Below are positions 36,374 through 48,435 of a DNA stretch of 49,261 nucleotides, piece after piece. The stretch is from positions 1 through 49,261 of the forward strand of contig NZ_RAWM01000061.1 in assembly GCF_003668875.1 (NCBI RefSeq). The letters are read 5' to 3'. The number at the start of each line of letters is the position of its first letter. Within the stretch, counting starts at the first letter, position 1. A program made the position numbers and the translations under genes. This stretch comes from Corallococcus interemptor (GTDB taxonomy: Bacteria; Myxococcota; Myxococcia; Myxococcales; Myxococcaceae). A model generated the notes under the pieces. The model ran no database searches. It was not told the DNA's origin and saw nothing but the letters and a program-made list of their open reading frames with translations.

Positions 36374-36461
36374 GGCGAGGCCTCGGGTGAGCACGGCGCG
36401 CGAGCGACCTGGAAGTGGCGGGCACCGGACACGGACGGCACGACACGGTAGGAATGGCGCC

Positions 36462-37220
36462 ATGACGCGGCAACCTGCCCCCATGAAGAACGTCCTCCTG
36501 CTGAAAGCCGGCGACGCGGCGGCCTCCGTCCAGCTCTCCGTGGGCGACTACGAGCGGTGGTTTCTGCAAACCATCGGACTGTCCGGGCAGCGCTTCGACA
36601 TCCTCCCGGTGCACAAGGGCGCGCCCCTGCCGAAGGACGCGAAGGGCTACGACGCGGTGATGATGACGGGCTCGCCCCTGTCGGTGACGCAGCGCGAGCC
36701 GTGGATGGAGCGCGCGGGCGCCTTCATGGTGGAGGCGGGCGAGCAGGGCATCCCCGTGCTCGGCGTGTGCTTTGGCCAACAACTCCTCGCGGAGGCCTAC
36801 GGCGGCAAGGTGACGCGCAACCCCAACGGCCGCGAGACGGGCACCGTGGAGGTGACGCTCTCACCCGAAGGGCGCGCGGATCCGCTGTTCACCGGCCTGC
36901 CGGAGCGCTTCGCGGTGCAGGCCACCCACGAGGACATCGTCTCCCGCCTGCCGGAGGGCGCCACGGTGCTCGCGGGCAACGCCAACACCGCGAGCCAGGC
37001 GCTGGCCTTCCGCCCCAACGTGCGCGGCGTGCAGTTCCACCCGGAGATGCCCACGGACGCCATGCGCGCGGTCATCCTCGCCCGCGAGGACAAGCTGGAC
37101 GCGCTCGCGCGCGAGAAGGGCGTCCCCGAGGGCGAGTACGTCCCGAGGCTCCTGTCCGGCATCACGCCGACCCCGTTCGCGCACCGGGTGCTGATGAACT
37201 TTCTCCAACACTTCACCTGA
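36462..37220 (+). CDS. Class-I glutamine amidotransferase / gamma-glutamyl hydrolase-like protein
   Basis: A 252-residue stand-alone GATase1 domain. The nucleophile C103 lies in LGVCFGQQLLA, and the His193/Glu195 dyad in VQFHPEM, so the Cys-His-Glu triad is complete. It is of the GMP-synthase-like type rather than PuuD proper. The start at 36462 (MTRQPAP) has GGA spaced suitably; ATG 36483 is an alternative. It is divergent from the aldehyde dehydrogenase with 88 bp between, and could supply the hydrolysis that releases glutamate from a gamma-glutamyl product. That role is inferred from context. Confidence 0.85.
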   Translation: MTRQPAPMKNVLLLKAGDAAASVQLSVGDYERWFLQTIGLSGQRFDILPVHKGAPLPKDAKGYDAVMMTGSPLSVTQREPWMERAGAFMVEAGEQGIPVLGVCFGQQLLAEAYGGKVTRNPNGRETGTVEVTLSPEGRADPLFTGLPERFAVQATHEDIVSRLPEGATVLAGNANTASQALAFRPNVRGVQFHPEMPTDAMRAVILAREDKLDALAREKGVPEGEYVPRLLSGITPTPFAHRVLMNFLQHFT

Positions 37221-37298
37221 CCGGACGGGCGCTGATCCAGGCCGCGCGGTGACGCGCTCCCTAGCTTCCTCCCGTGCAGGAGGGACGGGGGCGTCGGG

Positions 37299-38132
37299 AT
37301 GAATCCGTTCGTGATGCAGTACCGCAGGCTGAAGTGCCAGCTGAAGTACCTGGCCAGCTACGTGGATCTGGATCCACGCGGCAACCGGGTGGTGCGCCGC
37401 ACGGACTTCAAGCACTGCCAGAGGCCGGTGCTCCTCCTGCACGGCTTCTTCAGCACGCGCCGCGTCCTGGAGGTGCTGGAGCACCGCCTGCGCCGCGAGG
37501 GCTACTGCGTCTGGTCCATCCACCTGGGCGGCACGATGGACCGCTTCAACACGCACCGCATCGACGAGCTGGCGCGCAAGGTCCAGGGCAAGGTGGACCG
37601 GCTCTACGAGCGCCACCCGGGCATGGGGCCGCTCACCATCATCGGGCACTCGAAGGGCGGGCTCATCGGCACGTACTACGTGAAGCGGCTGGGCGGGGAC
37701 ACGCGCGTCAGGAGCCTCATCACCCTGGGCACGCCGCACAAGGGCACGCGCATGGCCTACCTGGGCTGCGCGACGCTGGGCTGGTTCAGCCGCAGCATGT
37801 GGCAGCTCACGCCCACGTCGCGCTTCATCAAGGACCTCAACGTGGGCGCCTTCCCGCGCCACGTGCGGCTGGTGTCCATCTACTCGCGCGAGGACGTCAT
37901 CGCGCGCTACCCCTCCTCCGTGCTGGACGTGGAGGGCCAGCCCAACGTCTTCAACGTGGAGCTGTCCGGCGTGGTGCCGCACGGCGAGCTGCTCACGCGC
38001 CGGGCCGTGTGGGAGGTCATCCAGCGCGAGCTGGCCCTGGGCTATGCTGACGTCCCGGCACCCGCGTCCGTCGTCGCGCTTCCGCCCCCTCCCCCCCTTC
38101 CGGTGGCCCTGCCGGCCGCCGCCAGCCCCTGA
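37299..38132 (+). CDS. Alpha/beta-hydrolase, lipase-like
   Basis: A 277-residue protein with the oxyanion region VLLLHGFFSTRRVLE, the nucleophile elbow GHSKGG with S118, and TLGTPHKGTRMAYLG, the pattern of triacylglycerol lipases/PGAP1-like hydrolases. Late candidates for Asp and His are SIYSREDVIA and VVPHGELL. There is no clear signal peptide and the C-terminus is Pro/Ala-rich. The following gene starts 3 nt after its stop. Substrate unknown. Confidence 0.87.
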   Translation: MNPFVMQYRRLKCQLKYLASYVDLDPRGNRVVRRTDFKHCQRPVLLLHGFFSTRRVLEVLEHRLRREGYCVWSIHLGGTMDRFNTHRIDELARKVQGKVDRLYERHPGMGPLTIIGHSKGGLIGTYYVKRLGGDTRVRSLITLGTPHKGTRMAYLGCATLGWFSRSMWQLTPTSRFIKDLNVGAFPRHVRLVSIYSREDVIARYPSSVLDVEGQPNVFNVELSGVVPHGELLTRRAVWEVIQRELALGYADVPAPASVVALPPPPPLPVALPAAASP

Positions 38133-38135
38133 CAC

Positions 38136-38597
38136 ATGCCCTCGCGCTGGGACCACCTCTTCGACCTCAAGCCCGTCGCCCTCGTGGACCACCTGCTGGA
38201 CGAGGTGGCGCGGCTGCTCGCCAAGGACCTGGAGTCCTGGCCCCCACCGGTTCAGGACCTGGACCCGGCCACCCTGGGCGAGTTCGCCCCGCTGTTCCAG
38301 GAGGCCACCCGGCGCCCCGCCCCGGCCGTCTACACGGAGGCCCTGCGCCTGGCGAAGTGGGACCTCGCGCGCGAGTTCGACGCCTTCGACGACTACGTGC
38401 GCAACAAGCGCTACCTGGAGCGGGGCCTGTCCCCGGACGACCGCGTCCCCCTGCTCTTCCTCACCCGCTGGCTGACGGAGCAGATGCTGGGCCTGGGCGA
38501 GGCCACCCAGGGCCGCATCAAGCGCCCCCTGATGCGCGACTGCCTGGACCGGGTGGAGTCCCGGCTGAACGCCACGGCCCGCCTGCCCCAGGCCTGA
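38136..38597 (+). CDS. Conserved-looking protein of unknown function
   Basis: A 153-residue, mostly helical, soluble protein (WDHLFDLKPVALVDHLLDEV; LRLAKWDLAREFDAFDDYV; LFLTRWLTEQMLGLG). No family recognised. It begins 3 nt after the lipase-like gene and is very likely translated with it. Confidence 0.72.
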   Translation: MPSRWDHLFDLKPVALVDHLLDEVARLLAKDLESWPPPVQDLDPATLGEFAPLFQEATRRPAPAVYTEALRLAKWDLAREFDAFDDYVRNKRYLERGLSPDDRVPLLFLTRWLTEQMLGLGEATQGRIKRPLMRDCLDRVESRLNATARLPQA

Positions 38598-38656
38598 GGC
38601 TGGCCGCCTGCCCTCCCGGAGGGGTTCTGGACCCTTGGGGCGCATAGGAGCATGGG

Positions 38657-39937
38657 GTGCGCCAGAAGCTTTCCGCCTGGAGCTTGTCAGAGGGAGGCCG
38701 CTGCCTTAAGCCCGGGTGCATGTTGCCGCCCGTGGACGCCACCGCCCCCGACGAACGCCGCAAGCGCCTGCTCCTCCTCGTGGGATTGTGGGTGGCCATC
38801 GCGGTGACGCTCTTCGCCCTGCGCTCGGTGGTGATGCCCTTCGCGGGCGCGGCGCTCATCGCGTACCTCGTCCAGCCGCTGGTGGCGCGCATCACCCGCT
38901 TGAGCGTGGCCGGCCGTCACGTGCCGCGCTGGGTGGCCATCCTGCTCATCTACGCGGGGTTCTTCCTGGCCGTGTACCTCTTCTTCGTCGCGCTGGTGCC
39001 GCAGCTCTACCGCGAGGTGGCGCGCATCAGCCGGGAGATGGCCAGCTTCGCCAGCGCGCTCACGCCGGAGCACGTGCAGACGCTCGCGCAGCGGGCGGAA
39101 GGATGGCTCAACACGTACGGCATCCCCGTGGCCCTGTCGGACCGGGCCATGGAGGGCGCGGCGGGCGCCACCGGCGGCTTCAGCCTGGCGCTGGACCTGG
39201 AGCAGATGCTCACGGACGCGGTGGCGCGCGCGACGCTGCTCGTGAAGGAGAACCTGGCGGACATCGTCAACGTGTCGCGCCGCATCGTCACGGAGGTGCT
39301 GACCGGCGTCTTCATGCTGTTCTTCATCCTGATGGTCGCCGCGTTCTTCTCCATCGACGCGCAGGCCATCCGCCGCTACTTCGGCACGCTCATCCCCGCG
39401 GAGCTGCTGCCGGACGCGAAGACGCTGGTGGCGCGCATCGACAAGTCGCTGTCCGGCGTGGTGCGCGGCCAGGTGACCATCTGCCTGGTGAACGGCGGCC
39501 TCACGCTGGTGGGCCTGCTGCTGTTCGGCGTGAAGTTCGCCTTCCTGCTGGCCACCATCGCCACGCTCTTCAGCCTCATCCCCATCTTCGGCACCATCAT
39601 CAGCTCGGTGCCCATCGTCCTCATCGCGCTGGCGGATGGCTTCCAGAAGGGCCTGGCGCTCCTCCTGTGGATCATCGGCATCCACGCGCTGGAGGCGTAC
39701 TTCCTCAACCCGAAAATCATGGGCGAGGCCGCGCGCATCCACCCCGTGGTGGTGGCCTTCTCCCTCATCGCGGGCGAGAAGCTCTTTGGCCTCTGGGGCG
39801 CGCTGTTCGCGGTGCCGGTGGCCTCCATCGCGGTGGCCTGCTTCGACTACGCCCGCCTCAAGGCGCAGCCGCCCCCGCTGGTGGCCGCGTCCCCCCAGCA
39901 GGCGGTCGCCTCCACGGACGCCGCCCCCGCCGCCTGA
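38657..39937 (+). CDS. AI-2E family transporter (YdiK/PerM type)
   Basis: A 426-residue polytopic protein of the AI-2E/PerM family; members export small molecules or ions and few are characterised. It has N-terminal membrane segments (LLLLVGLWVAIAVTLFAL; WVAILLIYAGFFLAVYLFF), a central soluble amphipathic part, a segment with VLTGVFMLFFILMVAAFF, and the family C-terminal signature FSLIPIFGTIISSVP and HALEAYFLNPKIMG. The GTG at 38657 has GGAG 6 nt upstream; ATG 38720 (MLPPVDAT) is an alternative that removes 21 residues. Confidence 0.9.
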   Translation: MRQKLSAWSLSEGGRCLKPGCMLPPVDATAPDERRKRLLLLVGLWVAIAVTLFALRSVVMPFAGAALIAYLVQPLVARITRLSVAGRHVPRWVAILLIYAGFFLAVYLFFVALVPQLYREVARISREMASFASALTPEHVQTLAQRAEGWLNTYGIPVALSDRAMEGAAGATGGFSLALDLEQMLTDAVARATLLVKENLADIVNVSRRIVTEVLTGVFMLFFILMVAAFFSIDAQAIRRYFGTLIPAELLPDAKTLVARIDKSLSGVVRGQVTICLVNGGLTLVGLLLFGVKFAFLLATIATLFSLIPIFGTIISSVPIVLIALADGFQKGLALLLWIIGIHALEAYFLNPKIMGEAARIHPVVVAFSLIAGEKLFGLWGALFAVPVASIAVACFDYARLKAQPPPLVAASPQQAVASTDAAPAA

Positions 39938-40056
39938 ACGGCCGGCGTTTCCAAGCGTCCACCGGTTGAAAACAGGGGGTGGGTGCCCACCTTCCCCCCT
40001 GGCCATCCCCGGAAGGAGTGGCTAATTCCACGCACGCCTCTGCCTCCGAGGATGTG

Positions 40057-42618
40057 ATGCCCCCGAGCCCCTCACCCACCCCGGACTACCGGAGCCTGTT
40101 CGAAGCCGCGCCCAACCCGTACCTGGTGTTGACGCCGGAGTTCGTCATCGTCGCGGTGACGGACGCGTACCTGCGCGCCACGCGGACGCGGCGCGAGGAC
40201 ATCCTGGGCCGCAACCTCTTCGACGTCTTCCCGGACAACCCCCAGGACCTGCAGGCCACCGGGGTGGCCAACCTGCGCGCGTCGCTGGAGCGCGCGGTGA
40301 GGACGGGCGCCCCGGACGCGATGGCGGTCCAGAAGTACGACATCCCGCGCCCCGAGGAGGCCGGCGGCGGGTTCGAGCCGCGCTACTGGAGCCCGCTGAA
40401 CACCCCGGTGTTCGGCGAGGACGGCGCGGTCCGCCACATCATCCACCGCGTGGAGGACGTCACCGACTTCATCCGCCTGAAGCACCTGGACGAGGAGCAG
40501 AGCCGGCAGCACGCGGAGCTGCGCGCCCGCGCGGACGAGATGGAGGGCGAAATCTTCCGGCGCGCCCAGCAGATTCAAGAGGCCAACCAGCAGCTGCGCG
40601 TGGCGAACGAGCAACTGGGCGAGCTGGACCGGCTCAAGTCCGAGTTCTTCGCCAACGTCAGCCACGAGTTCCGCACGCCGCTGACGCTGATGCTGGGGCC
40701 CACGGAGGACCTGCTCGCCGGACGCGCGGGCCCGCTGTCGGACGAGGTCCGCAAGGAGATGGAGCGGGTGCACCGCAACGCCGGGCGCCTGCTCAAGCTG
40801 GTGAACGCGCTCTTGGACCTGTCCAAGCTGGAGGCCGGCCCCCAGGAGGAGCGCTTCGTGCCCGCGGACCTGGCCGCGCTGACGACGGACGCGGCGGCCA
40901 GCTTCCGCTCCGCCATGGAGCGCGCGGGGCTCAAGCTCACGGTGGACTGCCCTCCTTTGTCCCAGCCCGTCTACGTGGCGCCGGACCTGTGGGAGCAGAT
41001 CGTCCTCAACCTGGTCTCCAACGCCTTCAAGTTCACGCTCCAGGGCGGCGTCACGCTGCGGCTGAGGGAGAACGGGCAGCGGGTGTCGCTGGAGGTGGAG
41101 GACACCGGCTCCGGCATCCCCGCGCACGAGCTGCCCCGCCTCTTCGAGCGCTTCCACCGCGTGCCGGGCTCGCCCTCGCGCACGATGGAGGGCAGTGGCA
41201 TCGGGCTCGCGCTGGTGCAGGAGTTCGCGCGGCTGCACGGCGGCTCCGTGTCCGCGCGCAGCACCGAAGGCGAGGGCAGCGTCTTCACCGTGGAGCTGCC
41301 GCTGGGCCACGCGCACCTGCCGCCGGAGCGCATCCGCACCAACGCCCGGCCGCGCTCCGCGGCGCGCGAGGCCACGTCCGCCTACGTCGAGGAGGCGCTG
41401 CTGTGGAGCACCTCCAAGCCCAAGGACCGCACGCAGTCCTCGCACCACCCGTACCCCGTGGCCGCGGACGGCCACGCGCCGGCGCCCCGCGCGCGCATCC
41501 TGCTGGTGGACGACAACCGGGACATGCGCGACTACATCCAGCGCGTGCTCTCCCCCGAGTACGACGTGGAGGTGGCGACGGACGGCCAGAAGGGGCTGGA
41601 GGCCGCGCTGGCCCGGCCGCCGGACCTGGTGCTGTCCGACGTGATGATGCCGAAGCTGGACGGCATGGGCCTCCTGAAGGCCCTGCGCGCCGCGCCCACC
41701 ACGCGCGAGCTGCCCATCCTGCTGCTGTCCGCGAAGGCCGGTGAAGAGGCCACGGTGCAGGGCCTGACGTCCGGCGCGGATGACTACCTGGTGAAGCCCT
41801 TCTCCGCGGGGGAGCTGCTCGCGCGCATCGCGTCCAACCTGAAGCTCGCGCGCATGCGCGGGGAGATGGCCGACGAGCGCGCCCGCGCGGAAGGCCTGGC
41901 CGAGGCGCTGCGCGCCCGCGACGACTTCCTCTCCGTGGCGGCGCACGAACTGCGCACGCCGCTGGCCGCCTTCCAGCTGCACCTGGAACTGGTGGAGCGG
42001 GGCCTGGGCCGGGACGCGCCGGCCAAGGCGCTGGAGCGTCTGAAGCAGGCCCGGGCGTTCATCCGGCGGCTGGCGTCGCTGGTGGACGTGCTGATGGACG
42101 TGTCGCAGATCACCAGCGGCCGGATGAAGCTCACGCGCACGGACGTGGACCTGGGCGACCTGCTGGTGGAGGTGACGCGCTTCGCGGAGGAAGAGGCACG
42201 CCGTGACGGCACGCCGCTCACCGTGGACGTGAAGGGCCCGGTGATGGGCACCTTCGACCCGTCACGCATCTCGCAGGTGGTGCACAACCTGGTCGCCAAC
42301 GCGCTGAAGTTCGGCCGGGGCCGGCCGGTGGACGTGACCCTGCGGCCGGATGGCGAATACGTGCGCCTGTCCGTGGTGGACCACGGCATCGGCATCAAGC
42401 CGGAGGACCGCGAGCGCATCTTCGAGCGCTTCGAGCGCGCCGTGTCCACGCACAACTACGGCGGCCTGGGCCTGGGGCTCTGGGTGTCGCGTCAGGTGGT
42501 GGAAGCGCACCAGGGCCGCATCGACGTGGAGGACACGCCGGGCGGCGGCACCACCTTCCGCGTGACGCTGCCCCTGAGGGAGCCGCCGGTGGACATGGCC
42601 GGCGGGCTCGCCAGCTGA
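40057..42618 (+). CDS. Hybrid sensor protein with two histidine kinase modules (PAS-HK-REC-HK)
   Basis: An 853-residue cytoplasmic protein without membrane segments. Domains in order: PAS (about 10-145, FEAAPNPYLVLTPEFVIVAV), coiled coil, HisKA 1 with H203 in SHEFRTPL, HATPase 1 (LVSNAFKFT; DTGSGIP; GSGIGLALV), receiver (about 478-595, ILLVDDNRDMR, phospho-acceptor D528 in LSDVMMPK, VKPF), HisKA 2 with H630 in AHELRTPL, and HATPase 2 (LVANALKFG; DHGIGI; YGGLGLGLWV). Both kinase modules keep His, N, G1 and G2 boxes, so both look active. The start at 40057 is chosen for GAGG upstream; the frame is open from 39979. No response-regulator gene adjoins it. Confidence 0.93.
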   Translation: MPPSPSPTPDYRSLFEAAPNPYLVLTPEFVIVAVTDAYLRATRTRREDILGRNLFDVFPDNPQDLQATGVANLRASLERAVRTGAPDAMAVQKYDIPRPEEAGGGFEPRYWSPLNTPVFGEDGAVRHIIHRVEDVTDFIRLKHLDEEQSRQHAELRARADEMEGEIFRRAQQIQEANQQLRVANEQLGELDRLKSEFFANVSHEFRTPLTLMLGPTEDLLAGRAGPLSDEVRKEMERVHRNAGRLLKLVNALLDLSKLEAGPQEERFVPADLAALTTDAAASFRSAMERAGLKLTVDCPPLSQPVYVAPDLWEQIVLNLVSNAFKFTLQGGVTLRLRENGQRVSLEVEDTGSGIPAHELPRLFERFHRVPGSPSRTMEGSGIGLALVQEFARLHGGSVSARSTEGEGSVFTVELPLGHAHLPPERIRTNARPRSAAREATSAYVEEALLWSTSKPKDRTQSSHHPYPVAADGHAPAPRARILLVDDNRDMRDYIQRVLSPEYDVEVATDGQKGLEAALARPPDLVLSDVMMPKLDGMGLLKALRAAPTTRELPILLLSAKAGEEATVQGLTSGADDYLVKPFSAGELLARIASNLKLARMRGEMADERARAEGLAEALRARDDFLSVAAHELRTPLAAFQLHLELVERGLGRDAPAKALERLKQARAFIRRLASLVDVLMDVSQITSGRMKLTRTDVDLGDLLVEVTRFAEEEARRDGTPLTVDVKGPVMGTFDPSRISQVVHNLVANALKFGRGRPVDVTLRPDGEYVRLSVVDHGIGIKPEDRERIFERFERAVSTHNYGGLGLGLWVSRQVVEAHQGRIDVEDTPGGGTTFRVTLPLREPPVDMAGGLAS

Positions 42619-42631
42619 AGAGGAGGAAGCA

Positions 42632-42654
42632 GCCGCCTGCTACTGGCAGGCGGC
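42632..42654. terminator. Perfect 9-bp hairpin between convergent genes
   Basis: GCCGCCTGC-TACTG-GCAGGCGGC is a perfect stem with a 5-nt loop. It overlaps the last codons of the Cys-rich lipoprotein gene and lies 14 nt past the kinase stop. On the minus strand a pyrimidine-rich stretch follows. It probably terminates both converging transcripts. Confidence 0.6.
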
Positions 42655-42960
42655 GGCGCAGCGCGCGTTGCGGCACGTGGGGATGCACCGGCCGCAGTCC
42701 ACGCTGTTGGGAGGACAGCTCCCGTCGCACCGCACGCCAGCGCAGCTGGGCCCCACGTCGCGGTGGGTGATGGCGGTGCCCTCACCACAGCACGCGTTCG
42801 CGACGCAGTCCGAGTCGTCGTAGCAGACCTGGTCGGAGAGCACCGGTGGGGTGTCTCCGATGGGCAGGTCCTCCACCCCGAGGTCGCACCCGGCCAGGAA
42901 CCCCAGGGTGAGGCCCGCGACAGCGCGGGCGACAAGACGCGGGAGGCGGGTACGACGCAT
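42640..42960 (-). CDS. Small Cys-rich lipoprotein downstream of rho
   Basis: A 106-residue predicted lipoprotein: basic N-terminus, hydrophobic core and lipobox LAGC. The mature part holds 12 more Cys residues in about 65 positions (YDDSDC, NACC, GRC, RNARC), which would allow six disulfides, a pattern shared with other small myxobacterial surface lipoproteins. GGAG lies 7 nt before the ATG and the gene begins 26 nt after the rho stop on the same strand, so it may be read from the rho promoter. Function unknown. Confidence 0.82.
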   Translation of the reverse strand: MRRTRLPRLVARAVAGLTLGFLAGCDLGVEDLPIGDTPPVLSDQVCYDDSDCVANACCGEGTAITHRDVGPSCAGVRCDGSCPPNSVDCGRCIPTCRNARCAAACQ

Positions 42961-42986
42961 GTGGGGCTCCTTGGGCCGGAAGCTGA

Positions 42987-44600
42987 CTACCGGTTCATCG
43001 AGCCCAGGAACTCCGCGTTCGCCGCCGTCGGACGCATGTGCTTGAGCACGAACTCCATCGCGTCGATGGGGGTGAACGGGTGGAGCACCTGGCGCAACGC
43101 CGTAATGCGCACCAGGTCCGCCTGAGACAAGAGCAGTTCCTCCTTGCGGGTGCCGGATTTGTTGATGTCGAGCGTTGGGAAGATGCGCTTCTCCATCAAC
43201 TTCCGGTCCAGGACGATTTCGGAGTTACCCGTGCCCTTGAACTCCTCGAAAATCACTTCGTCCATGCGGCTGCCGGTGTCGATGAGCGCCGTGCCGATGA
43301 TGGTGAGGCTGCCGCCCTCTTCGATGTTGCGGGCCGCGCCGAAGAAGCGCTTGGGCTTGTGGAGCGCGTTGGCGTCCACGCCGCCGGAGAGAATCTTTCC
43401 GGACGCGGGCACCACCGTGTTGTAGGCGCGCGCCAGACGGGTGATGGAGTCCAGCAGGATGCAGACGTCGTACTTCTGCTCGACCAGGCGCTTGGCCTTG
43501 TCGATGACCATCTCCGCCACCTGCACGTGGCGCGTGGCGGGCTCGTCGAAGGTGGAGGACACCACCTCGCCGCGCACGCTGCGCTCCATGTCCGTCACTT
43601 CCTCCGGGCGCTCGTCCACGAGCAGCACGATGAGGTAGACGTCCGGGTGGTTGCGGCTGATGGCGTGCGCGATGTTCTGCAGCAGCACCGTCTTGCCGGC
43701 CTTCGGAGGCGCCACGATGAGGCAGCGCTGGCCCAGGCCGATGGGGCAGAACATGTCGATGATGCGCGTGGTCATCTCCGACGACTCGTGCTCCAGCTTG
43801 AGCTTGCGCGTCGGATAGAGCGGCGTGAGGTTGTCGAACAGGATGCGCTCGCGCGCCGCGTCCGACATGGGGTCCGCGAAGTTGACCTTGTCCACCTTCT
43901 GCAGCGCGAAGAAGCGCTCGCCCTCGCGGGGCTGGCGGATGGGGCCCGTCACGGTATCGCCGGGCCGCAGGTTGAAGCGGCGCACCTGCGACGGCGACAC
44001 GTAGATGTCGTCCGGCGACGGCTGGTAGTCGCTGTCCGCGCTGCGCAGGAAGCCGAAGCCGTCGCTCAGGAGCTCCAGTACGCCCTCCGCGTGGACCTCG
44101 AAGCGCTTGTCGGCGATGCCGCCCAAGAGCGCGAAGATGAGGTCCTGCTTCTTCAGCCCCTGGTAGCCCTCGATGCCCGTGTCGTGGGCCATCTTCGCCA
44201 GGTCGACAATCTTCATCCGCTTCAGGTCATTGAGCTTGATGACCTGCATCGGGGCGCCGTCACGCTCGACCTCCGTGATGGCGGGGCCTTCCGTGGACTC
44301 CTGCGGGGCGGCCGGAGCGGCCTCCTCGGCGGGCGCCTCCTCCTCCGTGCCGCGCAGCTCCTGGAGCTCGTCGTCGCGCACCGGACGGGAGATGGGCGTG
44401 AGCACCGGACGGGGCGCTTCCGCGGCGGCCTCGGGGGCCTCGGCCTCCTCGACGGGAGCCTCCTCCCGGCGGGCGGGCGCACGGCGAGACTTGGGCGCGG
44501 GCTTCTCCACCTCCTTCGCCGCCGCGCGCTTGCGGCGGGGCTTCTCGTCGGTGAACTGGGGCTCGACTACCTTCTCTCGGGGGGAACGGGCTTTGGCCAT
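42987..44600 (-). CDS. rho: Transcription termination factor Rho
   Basis: Hexameric RNA-dependent ATPase that ends transcription. The 537-residue protein has an extra N-terminal region (1-120) rich in Lys/Arg/Glu/Ala/Pro, then the Rho N-domain ([18 protein letters not shown]), the cold-shock RNA-binding domain ([20 protein letters not shown]), Walker A ([12 protein letters not shown]) and Walker B with the Q/R-loop area ([15 protein letters not shown]). The core is strongly conserved. E. coli Rho has about 419 residues, so the extension accounts for the difference. The start at 44600 (MAKARSPRE) lies about 200 nt after a predicted promoter, leaving a long leader such as rho genes often use for autoregulation. 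Confidence 0.96.
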   Translation of the reverse strand: MAKARSPREKVVEPQFTDEKPRRKRAAAKEVEKPAPKSRRAPARREEAPVEEAEAPEAAAEAPRPVLTPISRPVRDDELQELRGTEEEAPAEEAAPAAPQESTEGPAITEVERDGAPMQVIKLNDLKRMKIVDLAKMAHDTGIEGYQGLKKQDLIFALLGGIADKRFEVHAEGVLELLSDGFGFLRSADSDYQPSPDDIYVSPSQVRRFNLRPGDTVTGPIRQPREGERFFALQKVDKVNFADPMSDAARERILFDNLTPLYPTRKLKLEHESSEMTTRIIDMFCPIGLGQRCLIVAPPKAGKTVLLQNIAHAISRNHPDVYLIVLLVDERPEEVTDMERSVRGEVVSSTFDEPATRHVQVAEMVIDKAKRLVEQKYDVCILLDSITRLARAYNTVVPASGKILSGGVDANALHKPKRFFGAARNIEEGGSLTIIGTALIDTGSRMDEVIFEEFKGTGNSEIVLDRKLMEKRIFPTLDINKSGTRKEELLLSQADLVRITALRQVLHPFTPIDAMEFVLKHMRPTAANAEFLGSMNR

Positions 44601-47120
<2,520 letters not shown>

Positions 47121-47130
47121 GGCCAGAGGC

Positions 47131-47421
47131 ATGAACACGCAGCGCCACCGGGTGACCCTGCGCATCCAGGGCACGGTCCAGGGCGTCTCCTACCGGGAGA
47201 GCGCCCGCCAGGAGGCGCTGCGCCTTGGCCTGTCCGGCTGGGTGCGCAACCGGGGCGACGGCTCCGTGGAGGCCACGGTGGAAGGCGAACCGGGCGCGCT
47301 GGAAGACTTCATCCGCTGGTGTCACACGGGTCCCCGCCTGGCGCGCGTCACGGACGTGGCGCGCACGGACGGTCAGGCCACTGGCGAATTCCGCACCTTC
47401 ACCGTGGAGCGCACATCATGA
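47131..47421 (+). CDS. Acylphosphatase
   Basis: Small enzyme hydrolysing acyl phosphates. The 96-residue protein has the family signature [18 protein letters not shown] with the catalytic Arg, and [20 protein letters not shown] with the catalytic Asn. The usual G[FY]R context is QGVSYRE here. It starts 10 nt after ligA and overlaps the next gene by 4 bp. Confidence 0.93.
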   Translation: MNTQRHRVTLRIQGTVQGVSYRESARQEALRLGLSGWVRNRGDGSVEATVEGEPGALEDFIRWCHTGPRLARVTDVARTDGQATGEFRTFTVERTS

Positions 47422-47861
47422 CGCCCTACGCGCTGGCTTCCCTGCCGGCCATGCTGGGCATCCGGTCCGGCACCAAGGTTTCCGTCATCAACCCCCCGCG
47501 GGGCTTCGTGCAGAAGCTCAACCCGCTGCCGGACGGGGTGGAGTTCCTCGTCACGGCCCAGACGGGGCTGGACGTCATCCTCTTCTTCACCTCCGACGCC
47601 ACGGAGCTGGTGCAGCGGCTGCCCGCGCTGTCGCGCGCCACCACCCTGAATGGCGGCATCTGGGTCTGCTGGCCCGCCGGCGAGGGCGTGAAGACGCGCC
47701 TGTCGGAGGACTTCGTGCGCCAGGCGGCGCTCGACATCGGCCTCGTGGACAACAAGATCTGCATCATCGACGAGACCTGGACGGGCCTCAGGCTGGTGCG
47801 CCGTCCGCGCGGAAAGCTGGACAAGCCGGAAGGCCGCAAGCAGGCCCCCGCCCAGGCCTGA
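47418..47861 (+). CDS. DUF3052-like protein
   Basis: A 147-residue soluble protein: [58 protein letters not shown] and the end [19 protein letters not shown]. These match the DUF3052 pattern as I know it; the function of that family is not established. The start at 47418 overlaps the acylphosphatase stop (ATGA), indicating coupled translation. Confidence 0.83.
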   Translation: MTPYALASLPAMLGIRSGTKVSVINPPRGFVQKLNPLPDGVEFLVTAQTGLDVILFFTSDATELVQRLPALSRATTLNGGIWVCWPAGEGVKTRLSEDFVRQAALDIGLVDNKICIIDETWTGLRLVRRPRGKLDKPEGRKQAPAQA

Positions 47862-48435
47862 ACGTCCGTTTCCGAGCGTCCGGCGACCCGCCGGGCGGGC
47901 CGCCCTCCATCTGCCCGACAGTGGATGAACGGGCGCATCGGGCCTTTACACACCTGGAGGGGCGTGGAAAACTCTCCGTGTTTCTGGGCAGTTGTGTGAC
48001 GCCCCGCGTTGGCGGGACATCACGCCCAGGCAGGAATTTCGACGGGTTGCGCTTCCGGTTTCCTTCGGATGCCCCTGCTGCTCCGGGGCCCCCAGACGCC
48101 CCCCCAAGGTGGCCCACATGACGGGCACCGACCGGGTGTGGAAGAGGGGGCGGACAGCACGGGCGTGGTGGAAGCCTCGAGCGCGTGAAGAGAAGCAGCC
48201 CCGCCCGGCACGGTGCCGGTCGCAATGCGGGGCGACATGAACTCGGAGGAGCAGGCGGCGATGTCCTCGGCCCCCACCCAGGTGATGCGTTCTCCCTCCG
48301 GGTCCTCCGGAAGGCGTCCACACGCCGGAGGGCCGCTGGCCGCCTCTCCCCTCGCAGCGTGCTCGGAGGTGTGGCGTCTCGCCGCCTCCCGTCCGGTGAG
48401 GTCCCCCCTACCGCGCGCGCTTCCAGGATTCATCC
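47862..48435. other. Intergenic region before the RNase E/G gene
   Basis: About 570 bp without a supported gene. Near 47887-47899 is a short GC hairpin without a U tract after the DUF3052-like stop. At 47959-47965 and 47999-48005, GGGGCGT and ACGCCCC could close a larger stem-loop. The length fits a long structured leader such as that used for RNase E autoregulation, but I see no certain promoter. Confidence 0.4.

Noticed and set aside
33446-36451. Plus-strand frame of 1001 codons across the synthetase and aldehyde dehydrogenase
   Set aside because: Antisense shadow; both real genes have intact catalytic motifs on the minus strand.
48020-48433. Minus-strand frame of 137 codons in the gap before the RNase E/G gene
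   Set aside because: No Shine-Dalgarno, no family resemblance and Pro/Gly/Arg-rich shadow-like composition.
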